Assembly: GCA_964410015.1 (NCBI GenBank)
Contig: CAYPFV010000001.1
Coordinates: 1-64,000, forward strand
Reading direction: 5' to 3'
Length of the DNA stretch: 64,000 nucleotides
From: SKVR01 sp964410015
GTDB taxonomy: Bacteria; Bacteroidota; Bacteroidia; Bacteroidales; UBA7960
This document shows positions 8,716 to 16,937 of the stretch, piece by piece. The notes beneath the pieces are model-generated. The model had not been told where the DNA came from and did not search any database. It was given only the letters and a program-made list of their open reading frames with translations. The first letter of the stretch is position 1; each line of letters opens with the position of its first letter. The position numbers and the translations under genes are program-made.

Positions 8716-9936
8716 ATGCCTTTTAATCTTGATCAACTGCGACGCGAATTCCCCGCACTAAAACAGGAAGTCAATAAACGACCTCTTATTTATTTCGATA
8801 ACGCTGCAACAACACAAAAACCTAAAGCAGTGATTGAGAGACTTTTGTATTATTATGGAAATGAAAACAGCAATATTCACCGCGGAGCACATTTTTTAAG
8901 CAGAAAAGCAACAGAACTTTACGAAGATGCACGAAAAACTGTGCAAATGTTCCTGAATGCACGTTACGACCACGAAATAATTTTTACAAAAGGTACTACC
9001 GAGTCCATTAACCTTATTGCCAGCTCCTATAGTAAAGATCATTTGAAGAAAGGCGATGAGGTTATCATTTCCGCTATGGAACATCATTCCAATATTGTAC
9101 CCTGGCAAATAGCATGCGAAACTTATGGGGCAACCCTTAAGGTAGTACCCATCAATGAAAAGGGTGAATTGAAAATGGAAGAATATGCTAGCATGCTCAA
9201 CGAAAAAACAAAAATTGTTGCCATCATGCATGTTAGCAATGCCATGGGTACTATCAACCCGGTAAAAGAGATCACACGACTGGCTCATGAAAAAGATATT
9301 CCGGTACTTCTGGATGGTGCGCAGGCTCTATCACATATGAAAGTTGATGTGCAGGATATTGATTGTGATTTCTATTGCTTCTCCGGACATAAACTCTATG
9401 GCCCCATGGGCGTGGGAGTTTTATACGGCAAAGAGGAATGGCTCAATAAACTGCCACCTTACATGGGAGGAGGAGAAATGATCAAAGAGGTTAGATTTGA
9501 AAAAACAACCTACAACGATCTCCCGTTCAAATTTGAAGCTGGCACTCCTAATGTCGGTGATGTACTTGGTTTAGAAGCCGCTATCAGGTTTGTTTCTTAT
9601 CTGAGATATGACGAAATTGGCACTTATGAAAAAAAACTGCATGACTATACCGTTGAAAAACTTTCTGCACTCGATAATATTAGATTCATTGGCACTGCCA
9701 GGGAAAAAACTTCGGTCATTTCATTTCTTTTTAATGATATTCACCCCTACGATACAGGCACCATACTGGATAAATTGGGTATTGCAGTGAGAACAGGACA
9801 CCTATGTGCCCAACCTCTCATGGATATTTTCAATATACCAGGAACAGTAAGGGTTTCCCTGGCAATATACAACACCTTTGAAGAGATTGATCAACTTACA
9901 GAAGCGCTTATAAAGGTGAGGGAAATGTTTGCCTGA
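8716..9936 (+). CDS. sufS: Cysteine desulfurase SufS
   Basis: This PLP-dependent group II cysteine desulfurase removes sulfur from L-cysteine and passes it to the SUF scaffold. It has 406 residues. The PLP Schiff-base lysine is K226 in SGHKLYGP, the catalytic cysteine is C364 in RTGHLCAQP, and the N-terminal IYFDNAATTQKPKAV is typical of SufS/CsdA. It begins 25 bp after sufD and is the last gene of the operon. No sufE, sufU or sufT is seen in the window, so the sulfur-transfer partner must be encoded elsewhere. A 10-bp stem spans the 3' end (see 9912-9954). Confidence 0.96.
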   Translation: MPFNLDQLRREFPALKQEVNKRPLIYFDNAATTQKPKAVIERLLYYYGNENSNIHRGAHFLSRKATELYEDARKTVQMFLNARYDHEIIFTKGTTESINLIASSYSKDHLKKGDEVIISAMEHHSNIVPWQIACETYGATLKVVPINEKGELKMEEYASMLNEKTKIVAIMHVSNAMGTINPVKEITRLAHEKDIPVLLDGAQALSHMKVDVQDIDCDFYCFSGHKLYGPMGVGVLYGKEEWLNKLPPYMGGGEMIKEVRFEKTTYNDLPFKFEAGTPNVGDVLGLEAAIRFVSYLRYDEIGTYEKKLHDYTVEKLSALDNIRFIGTAREKTSVISFLFNDIHPYDTGTILDKLGIAVRTGHLCAQPLMDIFNIPGTVRVSLAIYNTFEEIDQLTEALIKVREMFA

Positions 9937-9954
9937 AAAATTATCCTCACCTTT
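9912..9954 (+). terminator. Terminator-like stem-loop spanning the sufS stop codon
   Basis: AAAGGTGAGG (9912-9921) pairs perfectly with CCTCACCTTT (9945-9954), and the sufS stop codon at 9934-9936 lies in the 23-nt loop. Only a short T-run follows, so it may be a weak terminator or an RNA 3'-end stabiliser. It is placed where the suf operon should end. Confidence 0.45.
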
Positions 9955-10075
9955 AAAACAACTCCAAAGAAACGATTTACAATTATTTGCGAAAAAAAAG
10001 CATGGTACAGCCTATAAATCAAATCTTAAAATTTTCCCCGAAAGGATAGTCCAATAGCCATTACAAACTAAAATA

Positions 10076-11131
10076 ATGACCATGCTTACTCAAAACACCC
10101 TCAAAGAATATGAAAAATTCTACTGTATTGCGGGTACATCCTCTGCACTGAACAAACCCGGTTATAATTTTCGGAAAATCTGGAAACCTCATTGGTTTCA
10201 GGGAAACAGAAAGAAAAAAAACTATTTCGAGGGATGGTATTTTAAAAACGTTAGTGCCGGAGGAAAACATTGCTGGTCATTCATACCAGGTATTTCATTG
10301 GTTGGCGATGATGCACATGCGTTTGTTCAGGCTATCAACGGAAAAACTGGGGATACATGGTATTTTAGATACCCTCTTGAATCTTTCTCATTTTCATCCA
10401 CTTGCTTTTCTATCAAAATTGATAAAAATACTTTTTCAGATAAAGGTTTTTATCTTGATATTGACCAAGACGGACAAACATTCAAAGGAAAAATAGATTT
10501 TGAGAATAATTTTGTATACCCGGCCACTTTCCAAAGACCAGGGATTATGGGATGGTATCGTTATGTCCCTTTCATGGAATGTTATCATGGGGTGGTAAGC
10601 CTTCATCATGAAATTTTGGGTAGTTTGAATCACAATGGCACAAATCTAAACTTTTATAATGGTTCAGGGTATGTTGAAAAAGACTGGGGTTCATCAATGC
10701 CCTCGGCATGGGTATGGATGCAAACCAATCATTTTAACACCGCCAACACCTCTTTTATGCTATCTGTTGCACGTATACCCTGGATAGGAAAAACATTCAC
10801 CGGTTTTCTCGGATTTTTTCTGTATGAAAACAAGGTCGTTACCTTTGCCACCTATACGGGCGCACGCCTGGTAAAACTGGAATATGAAAAAAATAAAATA
10901 TGGATAGAAATAAGGGGCAAAAAACACCGGCTAGTCCTGGAAGGACAAAACAACAGCAACGGAGCTTTAAAAGCACCAGTACTCGGCAAAATGGACAGGG
11001 TAATACATGAAAGCATTGATGCAGAAATTAATATCAAAGTGATTACTCTTGACGGTGAAACTCTCTTTGAGGGTATAGGAAAAAATGCCGGACTGGAAAT
11101 GGTTGGTAACATAGATATACTAAAACCTTAA
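10076..11131 (+). CDS. Tocopherol-cyclase-family (lipocalin-like) protein
   Basis: This 351-residue soluble protein has no evident signal peptide. The motif KKKNYFEGWYFKNVSAGG followed by HCWSFIPGI, and later GYVEKDWGSSMPSAWVWMQTNHF, match the tocopherol cyclase family (PF14249 as I recall), whose members adopt a lipocalin-like double barrel. In plants the family closes the chromanol ring of vitamin E. Bacterial members lack the tocopherol pathway and their substrates are unknown. A second ATG lies two codons in (10082). It is flanked by sufS and a methyltransferase on the same strand but with spacers of over 100 bp, so it may be its own unit. The family assignment is from motif memory. Confidence 0.65.
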   Translation: MTMLTQNTLKEYEKFYCIAGTSSALNKPGYNFRKIWKPHWFQGNRKKKNYFEGWYFKNVSAGGKHCWSFIPGISLVGDDAHAFVQAINGKTGDTWYFRYPLESFSFSSTCFSIKIDKNTFSDKGFYLDIDQDGQTFKGKIDFENNFVYPATFQRPGIMGWYRYVPFMECYHGVVSLHHEILGSLNHNGTNLNFYNGSGYVEKDWGSSMPSAWVWMQTNHFNTANTSFMLSVARIPWIGKTFTGFLGFFLYENKVVTFATYTGARLVKLEYEKNKIWIEIRGKKHRLVLEGQNNSNGALKAPVLGKMDRVIHESIDAEINIKVITLDGETLFEGIGKNAGLEMVGNIDILKP

Positions 11132-11235
11132 TACAAAAATATCAGAAAACTAACAGATTTATGTAACAATATTCGACTATCCAATAAATAGTATAAAAAT
11201 CCGAATAGCATATAATCAAATCAAATATAAAGTAA

Positions 11236-11874
11236 ATGACCGAATTTGACACCAAAGCCAGTGAATGGGATAAGGACCCACAAAAAATTGACCGCGCAGA
11301 AAAATTCGCTTTCCAGATCGTTCAAAAAAAACTGAAACATTCAAAAATTGTTAATGCCCTGGAGTTTGGACCAGGCACCGGACAGGTTAGCCTGTTTCTC
11401 AAAGACTATATCGACCAAATTTACCTGGTTGATAAATCAGAAGGAATGCTAAATGTACTCCGGGAAAACATTAAAGCAAGGGAAATCAAAAATATGCATC
11501 CTATCCTGGGTGATGTTGTCCGGAATAATCTTCAATTTGATTCAGTTGAAATGATCTATTCCCTGATGAGTTTTCATCATGTGGAAAATCTTGAACAACT
11601 TTTACATCACTTTCACAGGATACTCGATCCGGGAGGAGTAATCTGTGTTGGAGACCTTGAAAAGGAGGATGGTAGTTTCCATCACTTTTCTCCGGATTTT
11701 AAAGGGCATTTTGGGTTTGACCGCCCGGAAATAGAAAAAATAATGCATCTCAGCGGCTTTAAAGAAATACATTACGAGGTATTTTATCATCTTAAAAGAG
11801 AAACCCTAACACCTGAAAACCAAAAGAAAACACAATCTTTCCCCTTGTTTTTTGCCATATATGAAAAAATATAA
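11236..11874 (+). CDS. Class I SAM-dependent methyltransferase
   Basis: This 212-residue cytoplasmic protein has SAM-binding motif I ALEFGPGTGQVSLFL (about residues 41-55), then an acidic residue in IYLVDKSEGML that would bind the ribose of SAM, and a later LDPGGVICVGDLE loop typical of UbiE/methyltransferase-11 proteins. There is no substrate domain to name a target. The preceding gene is a tocopherol-cyclase-family protein, so a lipid or quinone-like small molecule is conceivable but unproven. Confidence 0.8.
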   Translation: MTEFDTKASEWDKDPQKIDRAEKFAFQIVQKKLKHSKIVNALEFGPGTGQVSLFLKDYIDQIYLVDKSEGMLNVLRENIKAREIKNMHPILGDVVRNNLQFDSVEMIYSLMSFHHVENLEQLLHHFHRILDPGGVICVGDLEKEDGSFHHFSPDFKGHFGFDRPEIEKIMHLSGFKEIHYEVFYHLKRETLTPENQKKTQSFPLFFAIYEKI

Positions 11875-12051
11875 TCAGTGTTTACTAAACTAATGCTATT
11901 TTTGTCATGTTCATATCTTAGACATAAATCTGTTTGTATGTGACAATTCCATCACAACTTATTTGACAACAATATATCATATGTTTTTTAAGCAGTTATC
12001 TTAACCAAATATCTTTTTTGCATTTAAATGTTGAAAACTAATTTTAAATAA

Positions 12052-13515
12052 ATGAAGGGTTTATCCAAATTGTATCTTATACTGTTTGTTTTGCTACCGG
12101 GCATTGGTTTTGCGCAAAACACTACACTTTCTGAAAAATTGAAAAAGCATGTGGAAATACTTGCCTCTGACTCACTGGAAGGCAGAGGACTAGGCACAGA
12201 AGGGATAGAAAAAGCACGAGACTACATCATTTCAGAATTTGAAAAAGCCGGAATAGAGCCTTTATACGAAGATTACCAGCAAAATTTTAGGTTCAGAACC
12301 GGTAATATCTGGGTACCGGCAGTTAATATTACCGGTATAATAAAAGGTGCCGATCCCGTCCTGAAAGATGAATACATTGTGCTGGGAGCGCATTACGACC
12401 ATCTGGGATATACGCTCAACGAAGATGAAAAAATTATTTACCATGGGGCAGACGATAATGCTTCGGGTACAGCATTGCTGATTGAGGTGGGAAAATACCT
12501 TTTGGAAAATCAGGATAAATTAAAAAGAAGTGTGATTATCATTGCTTTTGATGGAGAAGAAAGTGGATTAAACGGAGCTGAATTTTTTGTAAATAACAAT
12601 ACTTTGGGCAACGAAAATATCAAAACAATGTTTAGCCTGGATATGGTCGGTATGTATGATGCATACAACGGAGTAGACCTCAAAGGGATCGGCAGAATAA
12701 AACAAGGCAGGCAAATATCAAAAGAGATTGCCGATGAGATGGAAATAACACTAAAAGATGTCAGCGGACAACTCGTTCCCAACACAGATACAGCACCATT
12801 TGGGAAAGCGGGCATACCAGCTGTGCATGTTTTTACCGGTTTGAAATCGCCCTATCATAAACCCGAAGATACTTACGATCTGCTCGACTACGAAGGAATG
12901 GCGAAAATAAACCTGTTTCTACAACAACTTGTATTACAACTCTCCAACAATCCTGTTTTTGATGATGAGCAGAATTTATCGCTGAATGAAAGCACAGGTG
13001 TTCCTTTGATCATGGCAGGTGTTAAACTTGAAACAGGAAACGGTTTTCACCGATACGATGATGAATTTTATCGTGCCGATAAAGTGATGAATTATTCCGG
13101 TGGCTTTTTCGTACAACTACCTGTTGGTGATTTAATTACAATTCAACAGGAAGCACTTTTTGATATAAATGGCAGCCACGCGGAAAGCGGAATTGTGAGA
13201 AGATATTCCGCTACATTGCCACTCAACATTCAATTTGGATCACCACGATCCATGACCAATAATATTGCTCGGGCATTTATTTTTGGTGGCGCTTATTACA
13301 GGTACAAATTTGCCGACTCCTATGAAAATGATCCGGAAAATAATCCTTTGGAATTTAGCAATGAAGAATGGGGATATTCGGCAGGATTTGGAATGGAGGT
13401 AATGAGATTTCACTTTAGCTATACTGTCCGTAATGGATTGACCAATGTACTGAATAATATTGACAATGATGTTTATGATACGAATCATATGTTTAGCCTA
13501 GGTTATCGATTTTAG
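12052..13515 (+). CDS. M28-family metallopeptidase with a C-terminal outer-membrane beta-barrel-like domain
   Basis: The 487-residue protein begins with a signal peptide ending GIGFAQ (about residue 22). The M28 zinc aminopeptidase domain covers roughly 25-305: zinc ligands lie in GAHYDHLG, HGADDNASGT and FDGEESGLNG, and the last ligand histidine is likely in the AVHVFTGLKSPYHKPEDT stretch. About 170 residues follow that look like a small Bacteroidota outer-membrane barrel (PorT-like): alternating strands such as GGFFVQLPVGDLITIQQEALF and FIFGGAYYRYKF, ending MFSLGYRF with a terminal Phe as in BAM substrates. If correct, the peptidase would be held at the outer membrane. It is a single gene followed by a convergent TPR lipoprotein gene. 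Confidence 0.8.
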   Translation: MKGLSKLYLILFVLLPGIGFAQNTTLSEKLKKHVEILASDSLEGRGLGTEGIEKARDYIISEFEKAGIEPLYEDYQQNFRFRTGNIWVPAVNITGIIKGADPVLKDEYIVLGAHYDHLGYTLNEDEKIIYHGADDNASGTALLIEVGKYLLENQDKLKRSVIIIAFDGEESGLNGAEFFVNNNTLGNENIKTMFSLDMVGMYDAYNGVDLKGIGRIKQGRQISKEIADEMEITLKDVSGQLVPNTDTAPFGKAGIPAVHVFTGLKSPYHKPEDTYDLLDYEGMAKINLFLQQLVLQLSNNPVFDDEQNLSLNESTGVPLIMAGVKLETGNGFHRYDDEFYRADKVMNYSGGFFVQLPVGDLITIQQEALFDINGSHAESGIVRRYSATLPLNIQFGSPRSMTNNIARAFIFGGAYYRYKFADSYENDPENNPLEFSNEEWGYSAGFGMEVMRFHFSYTVRNGLTNVLNNIDNDVYDTNHMFSLGYRF

Positions 13516-13610
13516 TCCCCATTGTGTATGGGTACCTGATCAATCAAACAACCAGCAGAGTAAGGGTTAAGATCATGAAGCGTAAAGGGTAAGTAAACAA
13601 GTGTAGATTT

Positions 13611-14525
13611 TCAAATGCCCGCCTTTTCATGATAATACCGGGCTTTTTTCTTATCGTCATACCGTAAATAAATATTACCAATAAATCTGGCATATTTAGG
13701 ATCAGGGTCCATTTCATATAGTTTAAGGTAATAGTTCAAGGACTTTCTGAAATCTGTATTCAAAATCTCAAAAGCATCGAGCAACTGCCGGTATTGTTTT
13801 GTTGTGCGATTTTTTTCGTACGCTTTCATTTCTTTCTGATATCGATGTTCAGCCTTCCAGAAATAGTGGTCTGCCATATATTCCATTGCTTCCCTGTGTT
13901 CAGGGTTTTCATTTAATATATCTTTGGCAGTTTTTCGGGCATCTTTTTCCCTGTCAAGCTTTTTATTAATGACAAAATAATGATTGAGCATTGATTCACT
14001 TTCTCTTGTTCCGGAAGGCAATTCTTCCCATAAAACCAATGCCTTTGAATAATTTTTACTCTCTACATAGGTTTCTAAAAGTCGGGGCTTTAATTCATCA
14101 ATATGCTTACCCTCAGGATAATTGTTTACATAATTCTCAAGGGCACTAATCTCAAGCGAGAGGTTATCGATTTCTTGATTGATTATAGCCAGGGCATAAT
14201 ATACATCTCTGGTTGCATGCTCGGTATTTCTGAGGTCCATAAGATAATCCGCAGCCAAATCATTGTTTCCTGTGTTAAATGCCGATAAACCAGCTTTTCG
14301 TTTAATATCAGGTTCCGGCAATTCATCTTTTGCTTTTTGTATGTCTATAATCTTTTCATATTGCTGCAAAGCGATCTCGTATTCTTGTTGTTCGAAAGCG
14401 GTATCTGCTTCTGTTTTCCATTCAACAATCTGACGGTTAGCCCTACAGGATCCTAAAAAAAGGATAAGAAAAAGTATTATTATGTTGAGGTGGAACTGTG
14501 ATAAATATACTCTTCGGAATAACAT
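13611..14525 (-). CDS. TPR-containing lipoprotein
   Basis: This 304-residue protein has a type II signal peptide; the lipobox LFLGSC puts the lipidated cysteine at C27. Helical tetratricopeptide-like repeats follow (for example TAFEQQEYEIALQQYEKII, SAFNTGNNDLAADYLM, YYLKLYEMDPDPKYARFIGN near the end). It is expected to be a periplasmic lipoprotein adaptor. It lies 20 bp downstream of the esterase gene on the same strand and so probably shares its transcript. The specific partner is unknown. T9SS proteins such as PorW/PorE also contain TPRs, but nothing here identifies it as one of them. Confidence 0.7.
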   Translation of the reverse strand: MLFRRVYLSQFHLNIIILFLILFLGSCRANRQIVEWKTEADTAFEQQEYEIALQQYEKIIDIQKAKDELPEPDIKRKAGLSAFNTGNNDLAADYLMDLRNTEHATRDVYYALAIINQEIDNLSLEISALENYVNNYPEGKHIDELKPRLLETYVESKNYSKALVLWEELPSGTRESESMLNHYFVINKKLDREKDARKTAKDILNENPEHREAMEYMADHYFWKAEHRYQKEMKAYEKNRTTKQYRQLLDAFEILNTDFRKSLNYYLKLYEMDPDPKYARFIGNIYLRYDDKKKARYYHEKAGI

Positions 14526-14545
14526 ATCTATTTTATTATTTATAA

Positions 14546-15160
14546 TTATAATTGAAAAAGATTTTTGGCTTTTTGTATTTCTTTCATTTGGATCGTATGA
14601 AGTCTGCCGGGAAAGATATCTTTCACCAGTTTAGCACCCATACTCTTGATGATCTCTGCTGTTCTCTCTGTTCTCTCTGCAGGAATATAAGCATCGCTGT
14701 CTCCATTGCTCACATAAACAGGTGTTTCAGAAAAATCACCCTTATAACGGCGCTCATCAACAACTTCGCCAATCAATCCTCCGGTGAAAATCCCAATACC
14801 CGCATAACGCCTTGCATTTCGGGCAGTAATTTCAGATGTCAGACATGCACCTTGCGAAAAACCCATGATAAATATTTTGTCAAAGGGAACTTTTTTGGCA
14901 ATGGTTTCAATCAACTGCGTAATATTGGTAATGGCGCTGTCAAGCCAGGGTTGATTATAGGATTCGGGGGCAAGAAAACTGTATGGATACCAGATATAAT
15001 GCTGTGCTTCAGGGGCTACAATGTAAGTTTTATCTTTTGCAAAAAAATCCGCCAAAGATAAAATATCTTCCGGAGGCGCTCCACGGCCATGAATAAAAAC
15101 CATAGCATTTTCAGCTTTTTCTAAAGGTGTCCCTTTTTCTGTTACTTTATAAGGATGCAT
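14546..15160 (-). CDS. Alpha/beta hydrolase, phospholipase/carboxylesterase family
   Basis: This 204-residue cytoplasmic protein (no signal peptide) has oxyanion-hole region MVFIHGRGA (20-28), nucleophile S102 in GFSQGA, acid D156 in NGDSDAYIP and histidine H188 in GRLHTI. This is the layout of the carboxylesterase/acyl-protein thioesterase-like family (YpfH/EstB type). The natural ester is not known. It precedes the TPR lipoprotein gene by 20 bp and follows the Wzi-like gene by 74 bp on the same strand. Confidence 0.85.
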   Translation of the reverse strand: MHPYKVTEKGTPLEKAENAMVFIHGRGAPPEDILSLADFFAKDKTYIVAPEAQHYIWYPYSFLAPESYNQPWLDSAITNITQLIETIAKKVPFDKIFIMGFSQGACLTSEITARNARRYAGIGIFTGGLIGEVVDERRYKGDFSETPVYVSNGDSDAYIPAERTERTAEIIKSMGAKLVKDIFPGRLHTIQMKEIQKAKNLFQL

Positions 15161-15234
15161 TGTTTTTGTTTTATCCGTTAGTCAATTCCCAGGACATAAC
15201 CTGCAACTAAGGCTTTCCATTATTATTTCAGAAT

Positions 15235-16920
15235 TCAGAACCCCATATTAAACCCTAATTCCAGCACTTGCGTCTTACCATGCAGATAGGGGGGTGAAAA
15301 AGTATCGAGATAATATTGCGCACTTTGTTCATCGGCATCATAACCTTGCACATTGTTGAAAGAATATTTGGCAAATGCGCGCAGATTCGAGAAAAGATAC
15401 AGGTGCGTTTCCAGTGTTAAACTGGTTTTATCCCAAATAATATCATCAAGCACAGGCATTTCATCAATACGTGGATTTCTGCGTCTCCGTTCATATTCAT
15501 AATAGTTTCCTTTGCGTGCATACATCCAGGAGGCAGCGATCTGCCAGGTTTTGTAAGGATGAATTCGCAGCGTTGCAAAAAATTCCTCTGCATTATCTGT
15601 AAGGTAATGCCCGAGGTTGTAACGGTTTGACTGGAAACTTGTTACTTCTTCGTCGTGAAGATAAGTAATAGGATTGGTGCGTGTATATTCTCCTCCGATG
15701 GTCACATTTCTTATGGGCCAATCGGCCAATGAAATTCCACCTTTAAAACCTGTAAAGTTATGCCTTGTAGAGTCTCCTAACCTTCTGATGGAAAATTCAT
15801 CGATGAAATAAGAAGCGTACAAATGAAGATTTTTTATTTGTCTGGAAGAAAGATTAATATACATAGCACTATTTTGAAACGTAGTTCCCCAGTTTATAGT
15901 ATGTACTACTGACTTGTAAAAGAAAAACGGTATCAGAAAAGCGGGTTGAACATCTGTATCGCCATATACAATTGAGTTTCCAAAGGAAAGCCTAAACCGT
16001 GGAAAGGGTTTGATGGTATACATATTAGCGGCAATGTATTTTCTCCTTTGAACTGTTCTGGGAGCACCCTCTTCCGGGAAAAAAGAGTTGATACTGTCAA
16101 CGGCCTCAGAAACCAACCATCCGTGGAAATAATTAAATTCAATCCATTTTGCCGGGTTCATATGCAATTTTAGTAAAGGAAAAGAGGGTGTTCTTCCTGA
16201 AAAAATATTACTACCATTTTGGTGATCACCCCATTGAATATGATCTTTTATAAAAGCGAAAGTACCCCATCCCCATTTATAGGTCAAACCGCCCCGCATT
16301 TCACTGAATTCGCCACCTTCACCACCACCTGTAAGTGCTTTGTATGTTCCGCCTGGCTCCTGGGTAAAATAAGCAGGTTGAGCCAGTTTCTGCCCTTTCT
16401 GATAGTTGTCTCTTAAACTTACATACACTCCCCAATTTTTTCCAATATAAGAAACTGCTTCCAATCCTCCGTAAGTTGCCCAGAAATCGCTGTTTCCACC
16501 CGAAAAGTTGCGATAACCGTATACAGGCCTTATCAGCGCAGTGAAAAGAGTGTCACGGTAAGCGATTTCAGGAGGCAAAAGATGCACCGAAAGTGATGAA
16601 TCCTTTTGATAAAGCTGCCACCTTCCCTCATTGATACTTCCTGCCTCCATTGCATACTCTTTCAGATAATTATCAACTCTGGCCTGTTGCGACAAAGTGA
16701 GTTTTGCTTCCTGTTGTTTTGCTTCTGATAAAAGACGAGCAATGGTTTTGCGCGGATAGGGTTTGGTAGCGGTGGAAATATCAATAATATGCATCGTGGC
16801 CAATTCATCCAGAAAAGAATACAAAACCTTATCACTCACATGTTGGTAGGCATCCTGTGCTTTTGCTGTGGTAAAGAACAAGAAGAAAACCCCCAGGAAG
16901 AAAGAAACATTTTTGTGCAT
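15235..16920 (-). CDS. Wzi-family outer-membrane beta-barrel protein (capsule assembly-like)
   Basis: This 561-residue protein has a signal peptide ending TTAKAQ (about residue 22). The N-terminal segment VLYSFLDELATMHIID followed by PYPRKTIARLLSEA matches the opening helical part of Wzi-like proteins of Bacteroidota. A long series of amphipathic beta strands follows, ending LELGFNMGF with a C-terminal aromatic residue. Wzi in E. coli is an outer-membrane lectin that anchors group 1 capsule. Bacteroidota homologues are common, longer and mostly unstudied. It follows the methylmalonyl-CoA mutase gene by 17 bp, an arrangement with no obvious functional link. Confidence 0.7.
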   Translation of the reverse strand: MHKNVSFFLGVFFLFFTTAKAQDAYQHVSDKVLYSFLDELATMHIIDISTATKPYPRKTIARLLSEAKQQEAKLTLSQQARVDNYLKEYAMEAGSINEGRWQLYQKDSSLSVHLLPPEIAYRDTLFTALIRPVYGYRNFSGGNSDFWATYGGLEAVSYIGKNWGVYVSLRDNYQKGQKLAQPAYFTQEPGGTYKALTGGGEGGEFSEMRGGLTYKWGWGTFAFIKDHIQWGDHQNGSNIFSGRTPSFPLLKLHMNPAKWIEFNYFHGWLVSEAVDSINSFFPEEGAPRTVQRRKYIAANMYTIKPFPRFRLSFGNSIVYGDTDVQPAFLIPFFFYKSVVHTINWGTTFQNSAMYINLSSRQIKNLHLYASYFIDEFSIRRLGDSTRHNFTGFKGGISLADWPIRNVTIGGEYTRTNPITYLHDEEVTSFQSNRYNLGHYLTDNAEEFFATLRIHPYKTWQIAASWMYARKGNYYEYERRRRNPRIDEMPVLDDIIWDKTSLTLETHLYLFSNLRAFAKYSFNNVQGYDADEQSAQYYLDTFSPPYLHGKTQVLELGFNMGF

Positions 16921-16937
16921 AAAAATGGTTTACAATA

